Of a stretch of DNA of 64,000 bases, positions 48,906-57,637 are shown piece after piece. The position numbers and the translations under genes are program-made. The stretch covers positions 45,631 through 109,630 of the forward strand of contig NZ_BAGL01000062.1 in NCBI RefSeq assembly GCF_000308875.1, written 5' to 3'. Position 1 is the stretch's first letter. Every line of letters begins with the position of its first letter. The notes beneath the pieces were generated by a model that worked only from the letters and a program-made list of their open reading frames with translations, made no database searches and was not told where the DNA came from. The stretch comes from Nocardia transvalensis NBRC 15921. GTDB lineage: Bacteria > Actinomycetota > Actinomycetes > Mycobacteriales > Mycobacteriaceae.

Positions 48906-49730
48906 TTACGCCTGGCCGACCTCGAAGCGCGAGAAGCGGGTCACGGTGACGCCGGCGTCGTCCAGCAGCTGCTTGACGGTCTTCTTGGAGTCGGTGACCG
49001 ACGGCTGCTCCAGCAGCACGACATCCTTGTAGAAGCCGTTGACGCGGCCCTCGACGATCTTCGGCAGCGCGCCCTCCGGCTTGCCCTCCTCGCGGGCGGT
49101 CGCCTCGGCGATGGAGCGCTCCTTCTCCACGATGTCGGCCGGAACCTCGTCGCGGGTGACATAGCGGGCCTTGAGCGCGGCGATCTGCATGGCGGCCGAG
49201 CGGGCGGCCTCGGCGGCGGCGTCGCCCTCGCCCTGGTACTCGACCAGCACGCCGACGGCGGGCGGCAGGTCCGAGGAACGCTTGTGCAGGTAGGTCGCGA
49301 CTGGGCCGTCGTAGGAGACGACGCGGCGCAGTTCCAGCTTCTCGCCGATCTTCGCGGCGAGCTCCTGCACGACCTGGTCGGCGGTCTTGCCGTTGACGTC
49401 GATCGCCTTCAGCGCGTCCAGGTCGGCCGGGCGGACCTTGGCGGCGGCCTCGGCGATATCGCCGGCGACGTTCTGGAACTCGTCGTTCTTGGCGACGAAG
49501 TCGGTCTCGGAGTTGATCTCGAACATGACGCCGTTCGAGGCGATGACCAGGCCCTCGGCGGTGGCGCGCTCGGCACGCTTGCCGACGTCCTTGGCGCCCT
49601 TGATGCGGAGCACCTCGACGGCCTTGTCGAAGTCGCCGTCGGTCTCCTCGAGGGCCTTCTTGCAGTCCATCATGCCGGAGCCGGTGAGGTCGCGGAGCCT
49701 CTTGACATCCGCGGCGGTGTAGTTCGCCAT
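48906..49730 (-). CDS. tsf: Elongation factor Ts
   Basis: 274 residues. YTAADVKRLRDLTGSGMMDCKKALEETDGD is the EF-Ts N-terminal signature, and the core includes SETDFVAKNDEFQNVA. It exchanges GDP for GTP on EF-Tu. It is encoded 104 bp after rpsB on the same strand and probably shares its promoter. Confidence 0.97.
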   Translation of the reverse strand: MANYTAADVKRLRDLTGSGMMDCKKALEETDGDFDKAVEVLRIKGAKDVGKRAERATAEGLVIASNGVMFEINSETDFVAKNDEFQNVAGDIAEAAAKVRPADLDALKAIDVNGKTADQVVQELAAKIGEKLELRRVVSYDGPVATYLHKRSSDLPPAVGVLVEYQGEGDAAAEAARSAAMQIAALKARYVTRDEVPADIVEKERSIAEATAREEGKPEGALPKIVEGRVNGFYKDVVLLEQPSVTDSKKTVKQLLDDAGVTVTRFSRFEVGQA

Positions 49731-49834
49731 CCTGGCGAGCCTCCTTGGGTGGTTAAGGTTTCAGGTCGCTAGCACCACCATGCCGACCGCTTCCCAACAG
49801 GAAGGGCCGGCACGGTGAACATATTCTCGAGCTA

Positions 49835-50716
49835 TCAGAAGTCGGCCGGGGTCTTGGCGGCCGGCTCCTCCTTCAGCTCCGCCTCGGCGGCGGTCTCCGG
49901 AGCGGCTTCGGCGGCGGCTTCCGGGGCACCCTCGGTGGTCGGGGTGGCCTGGGCCAGCAGCTCCTGCTCCCACTCGGCGAGCGGCTCGCCGGCGCCCGCC
50001 TCGGGCTTGGCGTCGCCACCGGCGCGCGCGGCGCGGGCCTGCACACCCTCGGCGACCGCGGAGGCGACGACCTTGGTGAGCAGTGCGGCCGAGCGGATCG
50101 CGTCGTCGTTGCCCGGGATCGGGTAGTCGACCAGGTCGGGGTCGCAGTTGGTGTCCAGGATCGCGATGACCGGGATGTTCAGCTTGCGAGCCTCACCGAC
50201 GGCGATGTGCTCCTTGTTGGTGTCGACGACCCAGATGGCCGAGGGCACCTTGGCCATATCGCGGATGCCGCCGAGGGTGCGCTCCAGCTTGTTCTTCTCA
50301 CGCGTCAGCATGAGGATTTCCTTCTTGGTGCGACCCTCGAAACCACCGGTCTGCTCCATCGCCTCGAGCTCCTTGAGGCGCTGCAGGCGCTTGTGCACGG
50401 TGGAGAAGTTGGTGAGCATGCCGCCCAGCCAGCGCTGGTTCACGTAGGGCATGCCGACGCGGGTCGCCTCGGAGGCGATGGACTCCTGCGCCTGCTTCTT
50501 GGTGCCGACGAACAGCACGGTCCCACCGTGGGCGACGGTCTCCTTGACGAACTCGTACGCCTTGTCGATGTAGGTCAGCGTCTGCTGCAGGTCGATGATG
50601 TAGATGCCGTTGCGGTCGGTGAAGATGAACCGCTTCATCTTCGGGTTCCAACGGCGGGTCTGGTGCCCGAAGTGTGCGCCGCTGTCGAGCAGCTGCTTCA
50701 TAGTTACGACAGCCAT
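49835..50716 (-). CDS. rpsB: 30S ribosomal protein S2
   Basis: 293 residues. MKQLLDSGAHFGHQTRRWNPKMKRFI and FVGTKKQAQESIASEATRVG and MPYVNQRWLGGMLTNF are S2 signatures. The ~55-residue C-terminal tail is acidic and Ala/Glu-rich, longer than in E. coli but normal for this order. It starts the rpsB-tsf operon. Confidence 0.97.
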   Translation of the reverse strand: MAVVTMKQLLDSGAHFGHQTRRWNPKMKRFIFTDRNGIYIIDLQQTLTYIDKAYEFVKETVAHGGTVLFVGTKKQAQESIASEATRVGMPYVNQRWLGGMLTNFSTVHKRLQRLKELEAMEQTGGFEGRTKKEILMLTREKNKLERTLGGIRDMAKVPSAIWVVDTNKEHIAVGEARKLNIPVIAILDTNCDPDLVDYPIPGNDDAIRSAALLTKVVASAVAEGVQARAARAGGDAKPEAGAGEPLAEWEQELLAQATPTTEGAPEAAAEAAPETAAEAELKEEPAAKTPADF

Positions 50717-51052
50717 AGCCGCGTATCTCGCTTTCGTAGCCGGTTGACGCGGAGATCGGTGATCCCCGCCCTAGCGCCCGGGGCCGCCGGACCCGGAAGT
50801 TCTGAAAAACTCTGGGACCAGCCGACGACCCATATGAGTCGGGCGCGCGAAGTCGATTCACACGGAGGTGAACCGCCCGGCCAGTCTACGCCGCAGCCTT
50901 CCCCGGTCCTAATCGGTGGTCATCGGACCGTCCGGGGCGGCCTGCGCGTATACGGACGCGGTGACCCAGCGTGTGTTCACAATCACCGAAGTTGTCCACA
51001 CTCGCCGGTATCGGGCTTTTCCCGGCGTCACACGGGCGGCAGTGTGACGGGC
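50717..51052. other. rpsB leader and divergent promoter region
   Basis: The 336 bp between the rpsB start and the divergent M23 gene contain no gene. On the minus strand a minus-10-like TAGACT is at 50883-50888, which would give an rpsB leader of about 160 nt; a long leader suits S2 autoregulation, but no specific structure was verified. Confidence 0.4.
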
Positions 51053-51580
51053 ATGCGCCGGATAATCGTGCTCGTCCTGGGGTGGTTGTTGCTGCCGGTC
51101 GTACTGCCCGCGCCCGATGCCGACGCCGCGCCCGGCGGGAGGTACGGCTGGCCGTTGCAGCCGCGGCCGCCCCTACTGCGGCGGTTCGACAAGCCGCCGC
51201 ACGACTGGCTGCCCGGGCACCGCGGGGTGGATCTGGGCGGCGCCGACGGGCAGCCGGTGCTGGCGGCGGGCGACGGGATCGTCGTATTCGCGGGTGAGGT
51301 CGGCGGGAAGCCGGTGGTGTCGCTCGATCACGCCGGTGGGCTGCGCACCACCTACGAGCCGGTGCGGTCCGCGATCACGGTGGGGCACAGGATCATTCGA
51401 GGTGAAGTGCTCGGCACCCTCGAATCCGGGCACCCCGGCTGCCCGGGCGCCTGCCTGCACTGGGGCGCCCGGCGCGGCCGTGATTACGTCGACCCGCTCG
51501 GACTCGTCCGCGCCGCGCCCCTACGTCTCAAACCGGTCGTTCCGAACGGTGACGGCACACCACTCGGCGCGGCGCACTAG
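51053..51580 (+). CDS. Secreted M23-family peptidase-like protein (Rv2891-like)
   Basis: 175 residues from ATG at 51053. A signal peptide (MRRIIVLVLGWLLLPVVLPA) precedes an M23 fold: HRGVDLGGADGQPVLAAGDGIVVFAG and a C-terminal LHWGARRGRDYVDPL. The HxxxD zinc pair is present; the second active-site HxH reads LHWG, so catalytic completeness is uncertain. The protein is presumably exported and acts on, or binds, peptidoglycan. Divergent placement from rpsB is the same as M. tuberculosis Rv2891. Confidence 0.82.
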   Translation: MRRIIVLVLGWLLLPVVLPAPDADAAPGGRYGWPLQPRPPLLRRFDKPPHDWLPGHRGVDLGGADGQPVLAAGDGIVVFAGEVGGKPVVSLDHAGGLRTTYEPVRSAITVGHRIIRGEVLGTLESGHPGCPGACLHWGARRGRDYVDPLGLVRAAPLRLKPVVPNGDGTPLGAAH

Positions 51581-51598
51581 ACAGAACGAGGACCGCGC

Positions 51599-52375
51599 TC
51601 AGCGGCCTGCCGGAACTGTGCCCTCGCGTTCGGCGAGTTCGCGCTTCCATTCGCGGAAGGTCTCCTCGGTGCGGCCGCGGCGCCAATATCCGGAGATGGA
51701 TGCCCATGCGGCCGGGACTCCGCGCTCCTTGCGGACGTAGGGGCGCAGGTCGTGCATGACCGCCTGGGCTTCGCCGTGGATGAACACGTGCGCCTGCCCG
51801 TCGCGCCACGGCTCGGAGCGGACGGCCGCGGCCAGCGCCTCGCCGGGCGCCTGGTCGCCGCGATGGATCCAGGTCAGCTCGACGCCCTCGGGGCGGGTGA
51901 AGTCGAGTTCGTCCGCGGGACCGGCGATTTCGACGAACGCCCGGCCGACGGCGCCGGCGGGCAGCGCGGCGCAGGCGGTGGCGATGGCGGGCAGGGCGGC
52001 CTCGTCTCCGGCGAGCAGGTGCCAGTCGGCGTCCGCGCGCGGCGAGTAGGCGCCGCTGGGGCCCATGAGTTCGATCTCGTCACCGGACTTCGCGGCGGCG
52101 GCCCACGGGCCCGCGACGCCCTCGTCGCCGTGATAGACGAAATCGATCGCGATCTCTTGCTGTTCCGGGTCGACCGCGCGCACCGTGTAGGTGCGTACGG
52201 TGTCGCCGTCCGGTCCGGGGAAGACCAGTTTGACGTAGGAATCGGTGAACTCGCTGGGTTCGAAGGTCGCGAAGCCCGGACCGCCGAGGTACACCCGGAT
52301 CAGGTGACCGGTCAGGCGTTCGGTGCGGCGGACGACGAAGCTGTGACGGGGGCGAGCCAAGGAAAGCACCTCCAT
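51599..52375 (-). CDS. viuB: Siderophore-interacting protein (ViuB-like ferric-siderophore reductase)
   Basis: 258 residues. RTYTVRAVDPEQQEIAIDFVYHGDEGVAGPWAA is the FAD-binding barrel and NAD-binding turn of the siderophore-interacting family, and DWHLLAGDEAALPAIATACAAL and the C-terminal SISGYWRRGRTEETFREWKRE confirm it. It reduces ferric siderophores in the cytoplasm. An iron-box-like sequence (52378-52396) sits immediately upstream of the ATG, supporting control by IdeR. ATG GAG GTG itself contains a ribosome-binding-site-like GGAGGTG, so a TTG start at 52360 is conceivable. M. tuberculosis viuB (Rv2895c) lies between xerC and dprA; here it is on the other side of xerC. Confidence 0.9.
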   Translation of the reverse strand: MEVLSLARPRHSFVVRRTERLTGHLIRVYLGGPGFATFEPSEFTDSYVKLVFPGPDGDTVRTYTVRAVDPEQQEIAIDFVYHGDEGVAGPWAAAAKSGDEIELMGPSGAYSPRADADWHLLAGDEAALPAIATACAALPAGAVGRAFVEIAGPADELDFTRPEGVELTWIHRGDQAPGEALAAAVRSEPWRDGQAHVFIHGEAQAVMHDLRPYVRKERGVPAAWASISGYWRRGRTEETFREWKRELAEREGTVPAGR

Positions 52376-52377
52376 AA

Positions 52378-52396
52378 TTAGGGTTACCTAACCGAC
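52378..52396 (-). promoter_or_regulatory. Iron box (IdeR/DtxR-type operator)
   Basis: TTAGGGTTACCTAACCGAC matches the 19-bp DtxR/IdeR consensus TTAGGTTAGCCTAACCTAA at 14 of 19 positions, with a strong right half. It touches the viuB start codon, so the viuB transcript is expected to start within or very near the site. Confidence 0.7.
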
Positions 52397-52489
52397 GGTA
52401 GCATGAAGTATCGGCGATAGCTCGCGATACATCACGTGAGTCTGCGCTGCCGCCTTTCGCTACCGCGTAGCGGAGAGCAGGATGGCGCC

Positions 52490-52996
52490 ATGCCCCATAC
52501 TCCCCCGTTCACCTATGCCGAAACCGGCGCGACGAACGGCGAATTCCCGCCCGGCTATCACCACTTCCGGCTGCGGCGCCGCATCGGGTCCGGGCGAGCG
52601 CTGTTCGACACGGCGGGCGCGCAGATCCTGGCGTACCGAATGCAGCACGGCACCGGCATCTTTCATTCCGCGAGCACACCGACGGCAGAGCCGGGCACCC
52701 AGCTGACCGTGCGCCTCGGCCCGGGCCCGCTGGGCATCACCGCGCCGTGCCGGGTGGTCTACGTTCTCGACGAACCGACCCGCCGCGGCTTCGCCTACGG
52801 CACTCTCCCCGGCCATCCGGAGACCGGTGAGGAACTCTTCGCCGTCGAATACGACCCGGCCGACGACTCCGTCTACGGCCTCGTCGCGGCCTTCTCCCGT
52901 CCCAGCGCCTGGTACACCCGGCTCGGCGGACCACTCGTCCGCGCGATACAGCGCTACATCGCCGGGAAGTACATCGACGCCATCCGTCCCGGCTGA
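52490..52996 (+). CDS. DUF1990 family protein
   Basis: 168 residues from ATG at 52490. The pattern FTYAETGATNGEFPPGYHHF, then RRIGSGRALFDTAGAQILAYRMQHGTGIFH, RVVYVLDEPTRRGFAYGTLPGHPETGEELFAVEYDP and FSRPSAWYTRLGGPLVRAIQRYIAGKYIDAIR matches DUF1990, a small uncharacterised family. It is convergent with xerC and divergent from viuB. Confidence 0.82.
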   Translation: MPHTPPFTYAETGATNGEFPPGYHHFRLRRRIGSGRALFDTAGAQILAYRMQHGTGIFHSASTPTAEPGTQLTVRLGPGPLGITAPCRVVYVLDEPTRRGFAYGTLPGHPETGEELFAVEYDPADDSVYGLVAAFSRPSAWYTRLGGPLVRAIQRYIAGKYIDAIRPG

Positions 52997-53076
52997 CCTG
53001 CCTGACTGCCCGCGCGGGGTCCACCCGCTGAGCTGAGCCGGACGTTCGGTGCGTCCTCTCCGATCGCCGACGCTGG

Positions 53077-54000
53077 TCAGGCGCGTGGGTGAGCTTGGTC
53101 GTGGACCTTTTTCAGGCGCTCGATGGAGACGTGGGTGTACAGCTGGGTCGTGGCCATGCTGGCGTGGCCCAGAAGTTCCTGCACCACGCGCAGGTCTGCG
53201 CCGCCCTCCAAGAGGTGGGTGGCGGCGGTGTGGCGGAGGCCGTGCGGGCCCATGTCCGGGGCTCCGGGGATGGCCGAAACCACCTCGTGGACAACGGTTC
53301 GCGCCTGGCGCTGGTCCAGGCGGCGGCCACGGCGGCCGAGCAGGAGAGCGCGGCCGGATTCGGGTGTGGCGAAGGACGGGCGGCCCGAGCGCAGCCAAAG
53401 CTCCAGTGCCTGATCGGCGGGGAGGCCGAACGGGACCGAGCGTTCCTTGTTGCCCTTGCCGAGGACCCGGGCCAGGCGGCGTTCGCGGTCCACGTCGTCG
53501 ATGTCGAGACCGCACAGCTCGCTGACGCGGATCCCGGTCGCGTACAGCATCTCGACGATCAGGCGGTCTCGCAGCGCCATCGGATCCGATTGCGCCGCAC
53601 CGGATTCCGCCGCCTGCATCGCGGAACTCGCCTGCTCCCGGCCCAGGACGGCCGGCAGTACCCGGTGGGCCTTGGCGGACCCGAGTCGCGGCCCCGGGTC
53701 GACGGCGAGTTTGCCGGTGTGGGTCAGCCACGCGGTGAAGGTCCGTGCCGCCGAGGCCCGCCGGGCCATGGTGGTGCGCGCCGCCCCGCCACTCCCCTGC
53801 GCCGCCAGCCACGACCGCAGCAGCGGCAGGTCGACCTCCGCGACACCGGAATCCGGGGACCGCGACAGCAGATGAACCAGCAGCGACCGCGCATCCCCCA
53901 CGTAAGCCCGCACGGTATGCGCCGACCGGTTCCGCCCGAGCCGCAGATGCCGCCCATACTCCTCGAGCAGCGCCTCCAAATCCTCGGGCAAACCATCCAT
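53077..54000 (-). CDS. xerC: Tyrosine recombinase XerC
   Basis: 307 residues from ATG at 54000. Catalytic residues are in TGIRVSELCGL (Arg), GPHGLRHTAATHLLEGGADLR (His-x-x-Arg) and QELLGHASMATTQLYTHVS (His and nucleophile Tyr). The N-terminal SAM-like domain starts LPEDLEALLEEYGRHLRLGRNRSAHT. It resolves chromosome dimers at dif with XerD. It is a housekeeping gene, not evidence of a mobile element. Confidence 0.93.
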   Translation of the reverse strand: MDGLPEDLEALLEEYGRHLRLGRNRSAHTVRAYVGDARSLLVHLLSRSPDSGVAEVDLPLLRSWLAAQGSGGAARTTMARRASAARTFTAWLTHTGKLAVDPGPRLGSAKAHRVLPAVLGREQASSAMQAAESGAAQSDPMALRDRLIVEMLYATGIRVSELCGLDIDDVDRERRLARVLGKGNKERSVPFGLPADQALELWLRSGRPSFATPESGRALLLGRRGRRLDQRQARTVVHEVVSAIPGAPDMGPHGLRHTAATHLLEGGADLRVVQELLGHASMATTQLYTHVSIERLKKVHDQAHPRA

Positions 54001-54075
54001 ACCGCCAACGGTCGCCCGTCCCCCAGCCACCCGCAAGTCGCCGCGCCGCCACGACGTGTCCCGTACCCGCACCGA

Positions 54076-55329
54076 TCATGGTCGGTTGTCGGGGCGGGGG
54101 TGTTTGCGGAACCAGCCGCTTTCGTCCAGGCCGACCAGGCCGAGTAGTTCCAGGGCGGGTAGGGCCGCGCGGACGGCGGGGAGGGACAGGCCGGAGTGGC
54201 GGGCGAGTTCGAGAGGGGTGCGGGAACCGATGGCGGGGAGGGCGGCGTACGCCGCCGCCAGGTCGCCGTCGAGGGTGTCGGCGGGGTTGGCGGTCGGCAG
54301 GGACAGGCGTAGCGGGCCCACCTCGTCGAGGATTTCCTCGGATCGGCTGACGAGGAGGGCCTCGCCGTCGCGGATCATGCGGTGGCAGCCGACCGAGGAC
54401 GCCGAGGTGATCGGACCGGGCACCGCCAGTGCCGGGCGGCCCAGGCGCCGAGCCCATTTCACGGTATTGCGAGCGCCGCTGCGCAGCCCGGCCTCGACGA
54501 CGAGCACCCCGTCGGCCAATGCGGCGACGAGCCGGTTCCTGGCCAGGAAGTGGTGCTTGTGCGCGGTCTCGCCAGGCGGGTATTCACTGATCACCAGGCC
54601 GTTTTCGGCTATCTCGGCGAGCAGGCGCTCGTGCTGGGCGGGATACGGCCGATCGACGCCGCACGCGAGCACCGCGATCGTGGTGCCACCCACCGCCAGG
54701 GCCGTGCGGTGGGCCGCGCCATCTATCCCGAATGCGGCACCGGAGACGATGGACCATCCCGCGCAGGCGAGTTCGCCGACGATCTCCGCGGTCGCGTGCT
54801 CGCCGTAGCCGCTGCTGCACCGCGCGCCCACCACGGCGATCGCGCGCTCGCTCGACTCCAGCAGCGACAGTGGCCCACGCACCCACAGCACCAGCGGCAC
54901 CGCCGCTCCCGCGTCGCGCGCGGGGTCGAGCTGGCTCAGGCCGAGCATCCGCCAGGACGGCCACTCCGGATCGTCCGGGGTCACCACCCGCCCGCCCAGC
55001 CGGGCGAGCACCTCCAGATCCCGCTCGGCCCGGTCGATTCCGCGCCGCGATTCAGTGGGCCCGCGCAGCGCCTGCGGCAACTCGCACTCCCGCACGGCCC
55101 GAGCGGCTTCCACCACCCCCACCTGTTCGATCAACGCCGACAGCGCCGCACACGGCCCCGACACCACCCGTGACAGATACACCCACGCCAACATCCGAGC
55201 GTCGGCGTCGACGGTCACCAGGTCATCCGCCGCATCCACGACCTCATCGAGCCCGAATTCCGTATCCCGCGATGTCCTCTCGGAGGAGATGCTCCGGCAC
55301 GGTGGAGGCGCTTCGGCGCTGCCGCTCAT
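54076..55329 (-). CDS. dprA: DNA processing protein DprA
   Basis: 417 residues. The Rossmann-like core has IAVVGARCSSGYGEHATAEI, GWSIVSGAAFGIDGAAHRTAL, and ARNRLVAALADGVLVVEAGLRSGARNTVKWARRLGR, the DprA family pattern. It binds incoming single-stranded DNA and loads RecA. ATG overlaps the comM-like stop by four bases, so both are co-translated. A C-terminal winged helix (IGSRTPLELARHSGLSLPAVRA) is present. Confidence 0.93.
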   Translation of the reverse strand: MSGSAEAPPPCRSISSERTSRDTEFGLDEVVDAADDLVTVDADARMLAWVYLSRVVSGPCAALSALIEQVGVVEAARAVRECELPQALRGPTESRRGIDRAERDLEVLARLGGRVVTPDDPEWPSWRMLGLSQLDPARDAGAAVPLVLWVRGPLSLLESSERAIAVVGARCSSGYGEHATAEIVGELACAGWSIVSGAAFGIDGAAHRTALAVGGTTIAVLACGVDRPYPAQHERLLAEIAENGLVISEYPPGETAHKHHFLARNRLVAALADGVLVVEAGLRSGARNTVKWARRLGRPALAVPGPITSASSVGCHRMIRDGEALLVSRSEEILDEVGPLRLSLPTANPADTLDGDLAAAYAALPAIGSRTPLELARHSGLSLPAVRAALPALELLGLVGLDESGWFRKHPRPDNRP

Positions 55330-56834
55330 GACGAGCCTCGCTGGCGGAAGTTGAGGGCCTGGAGAACGTCCTGGGTGGTGGGGATGTCTCCGCCGCGCAA
55401 GTCGCTGACGGTCCAGGCGACGCGGATGGCGCGGTCGGCGCCCCGGGCGGACATGCGGCCGTGGCGGAGGGCGTTCTCGACCGGGGCCAGGGATTCGCGC
55501 GGGAGGCGGAAGCGCTGGCGCAGGATGTGGCCGGGGACTTCGGCATTGGTGGCCCAGCCGTATTCCGACCATCGCCGCACGGCCGCCTGGCGGGCCACCT
55601 CGACCCGGCCGCGCACCACCTCGCTGCTCTCGACATCGGAGGTGGCGAAGGCGCCAGCGGCCTGGCTGTGCATCTGGACCCAGATATCGATCCGGTCCAT
55701 CAGCGGGCCGGACAGTTTGCCCAGGTAACGCCTCCGGGCCAGCGGGGCGCAGATGCAGTCCACATCGCGAGCGGGGGCGCACGGGCACGGATTTGCCGCC
55801 AAAATGAGCTGGAAGCGCGCCGGATACCGGGCCACGCCGTCGCGGCGGGCGATGCGCACCTCACCCTCTTCCAGCGGAGTTCGCAAGGCCTCCAGCACCT
55901 TCGCCCCGATCTCGGCGCATTCGTCGAGGAACAGCACCCCGCGGTGGGCACAGCTGACCGCACCCGGCCGGGCCGATCCCGAGCCGCCGCCGACCATGGC
56001 GCTCACCGATGTCGAGTGATGCGGTGCGACGAACGGCGGCATCGTGACCAGCGGATGGGAGCCGGACAGGGTGCCTGCCACCGAATGGATGGCCGTGACC
56101 TCCAGCGACTCGGTCTCGGTCAATGGCGGCAGCAGGCCCGGGAGGCGTTGCGCCAGCATGGTTTTGCCGATCCCCGGCGGGCCGGTGAGCAGGACGTGAT
56201 GGCCGCCGGCCGCGGCCACCTCGAGCGCCCAGCGGGCGTCGTCCTGGCCCACCACCTCGTTCAGGTCGCCGACGGTGCGTTCCGTCGGCGGAAGTTGGCC
56301 GTCGGGTTCGCGGAGTACGCCGTCGCCGCGCAGCCAGGCGACGAGTTCGCGCAGCGTCGCCGCGCCGAGCACGGTGATCCCGGCGACCAGCCCGGCCTCC
56401 GCCAGCGCGCATTCCGGCACGACAACGGTGGACCGGCCCGCGTTCCGGGCCGCCAGCACGGCGGGCAGGATGCCGCGCACCCGCCGCACACGGCCGTCCA
56501 GCGCCAGCTCACCCAGCAGTGCCGTGCCCGCCAGGCGGGCGGCCGGAATCGCGTCTCCCGCATCGAGTACCGCGGCCGCGAGGGCCAGGTCGTACACACT
56601 GCCGACCTTCGGCAGTGTGGCCGGGGACAACGCCAGGATCACCCGGCCGTCGGGCCATTTCTCCCCCGAGTTGGTGACCGCGGCGCGAATCCGGTCGCGG
56701 GATTCCTGCAAGGTGGTGTCGGGCAGCCCGACCAGATGAACCGACGGTAGCCCCTGGCCGATATCGGCCTCGATCTCCACCAGCTGGCCGTCCACCCCTG
56801 CCACCGCGACGGAGTGGGCCCGGCCGAGGGCCAT
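55326..56834 (-). CDS. Mg-chelatase-like AAA ATPase (ComM/YifB family)
   Basis: 502 residues. The N-terminal Lon-like domain (AVAGVDGQLVEIEADIGQGLPSVHLVGLPD) leads to an AAA domain with Walker A LLTGPPGIGKTML, Walker B GVLFLDECAE, and sensor segments ARRDGVARYPARFQLILAANPCPCAPA. The C terminus is the Mg_chelatase C-domain (SLAPVENALRHGRMSARGADRAIRVAWTVSDLRG). ComM helps branch migration during natural transformation. Operon order yraN, comM, dprA is conserved. Confidence 0.93.
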   Translation of the reverse strand: MALGRAHSVAVAGVDGQLVEIEADIGQGLPSVHLVGLPDTTLQESRDRIRAAVTNSGEKWPDGRVILALSPATLPKVGSVYDLALAAAVLDAGDAIPAARLAGTALLGELALDGRVRRVRGILPAVLAARNAGRSTVVVPECALAEAGLVAGITVLGAATLRELVAWLRGDGVLREPDGQLPPTERTVGDLNEVVGQDDARWALEVAAAGGHHVLLTGPPGIGKTMLAQRLPGLLPPLTETESLEVTAIHSVAGTLSGSHPLVTMPPFVAPHHSTSVSAMVGGGSGSARPGAVSCAHRGVLFLDECAEIGAKVLEALRTPLEEGEVRIARRDGVARYPARFQLILAANPCPCAPARDVDCICAPLARRRYLGKLSGPLMDRIDIWVQMHSQAAGAFATSDVESSEVVRGRVEVARQAAVRRWSEYGWATNAEVPGHILRQRFRLPRESLAPVENALRHGRMSARGADRAIRVAWTVSDLRGGDIPTTQDVLQALNFRQRGSS

Positions 56835-57190
56835 CAGAACACCGCCTTCAGGTGGTCGATGGCCGGTTCGCGGTCGCGGATCAACAGCACCGAGACCACA
56901 TCGAAGCGGATGCGCCGCCACGGTCCGTCCTGCTCGTTGAGCCACAGCAGCGCCAGGCGGCGGATGCGCTGCTGTTTGCTGAACGTCACGGACTCCGCCG
57001 GAGCGCCGAAGCCGAGGCCCGAACGGGTCTTCACCTCGACGAAGGCGGTGACCTCCGCATCGCGGGCGATCAGGTCCAGCTCGCCGTAGCGGCAGCGCCA
57101 GTTCTGTTCGACGATCTCCATCCCGGACGCGCGCAGGAACCGCGCGGCCAGCTCTTCCCCGTGTGCGCCGAGCGCCAGATTATGTGCCAC
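56834..57190 (-). CDS. UPF0102/YraN-family endonuclease-fold protein
   Basis: 118 residues. HGEELAARFLRASGMEIVEQNWRCRYGELDLIARDAEVTAFVEVKTRSGLGFG is the PD-(D/E)XK-type core of YraN (E, then D-L-I, then E-V-K). The family is a Holliday-junction resolvase-like protein of unclear role. It is co-translated with the comM-like gene (TGATG junction). Confidence 0.93.
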   Translation of the reverse strand: MAHNLALGAHGEELAARFLRASGMEIVEQNWRCRYGELDLIARDAEVTAFVEVKTRSGLGFGAPAESVTFSKQQRIRRLALLWLNEQDGPWRRIRFDVVSVLLIRDREPAIDHLKAVF

Positions 57191-57286
57191 CCGCCCAGCG
57201 TGCCCGGAACCGCCACGGCGCCAACGACATCGACCTGCGGAAACAACCGGCCTGTGGACAACCGTGCGGCTGTGGACAACTCGCCG

Positions 57287-57592
57287 CTACTCCGGCAGGC
57301 GCAGGTCCGGTTTCTCCAGCTCCTCGATGTTCACGTCCTTGAACGTGATGACCCGCACGTGTTTGACGAAGCGGGCCGGGCGGTACATGTCCCACACCCA
57401 CGCATCCGACATGCGCACCTCGAAGTACACCTCGCCGTCGGCGTTCTGCGGCCGCAACTCGACGGAGTTGGCGAGGTAGAAGCGGCGTTCGGTCTCCACC
57501 ACGTACGAGAACTGCCCGACGATGTCCTTGTACTCGCGATACAGCGAGAGTTCCATCTCGGTTTCGTATTTCTCCAGGTCCTCGGCGCTCAT
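57287..57592 (-). CDS. DUF2469 protein (Rv2901c-like)
   Basis: 101 residues from ATG at 57592, the exact mycobacterial length. SAEDLEKYETEMELSLYREYKDIVGQFSYVVETERRFYLANSVEL is highly conserved in mycobacteria and relatives. Function is unknown; the context next to rnhB and yraN is stable. Confidence 0.9.
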   Translation of the reverse strand: MSAEDLEKYETEMELSLYREYKDIVGQFSYVVETERRFYLANSVELRPQNADGEVYFEVRMSDAWVWDMYRPARFVKHVRVITFKDVNIEELEKPDLRLPE

Positions 57593-57637
57593 CTGGTGGA
57601 CCGTCCTCCTTCTCGCCACACGGGTGTGCCGGTCACA

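Noticed and set aside
53077..54000. Integrase of a mobile element
   Set aside because: It is XerC by motif, length and core gene neighbourhood (viuB and dprA nearby), as in mycobacteria.
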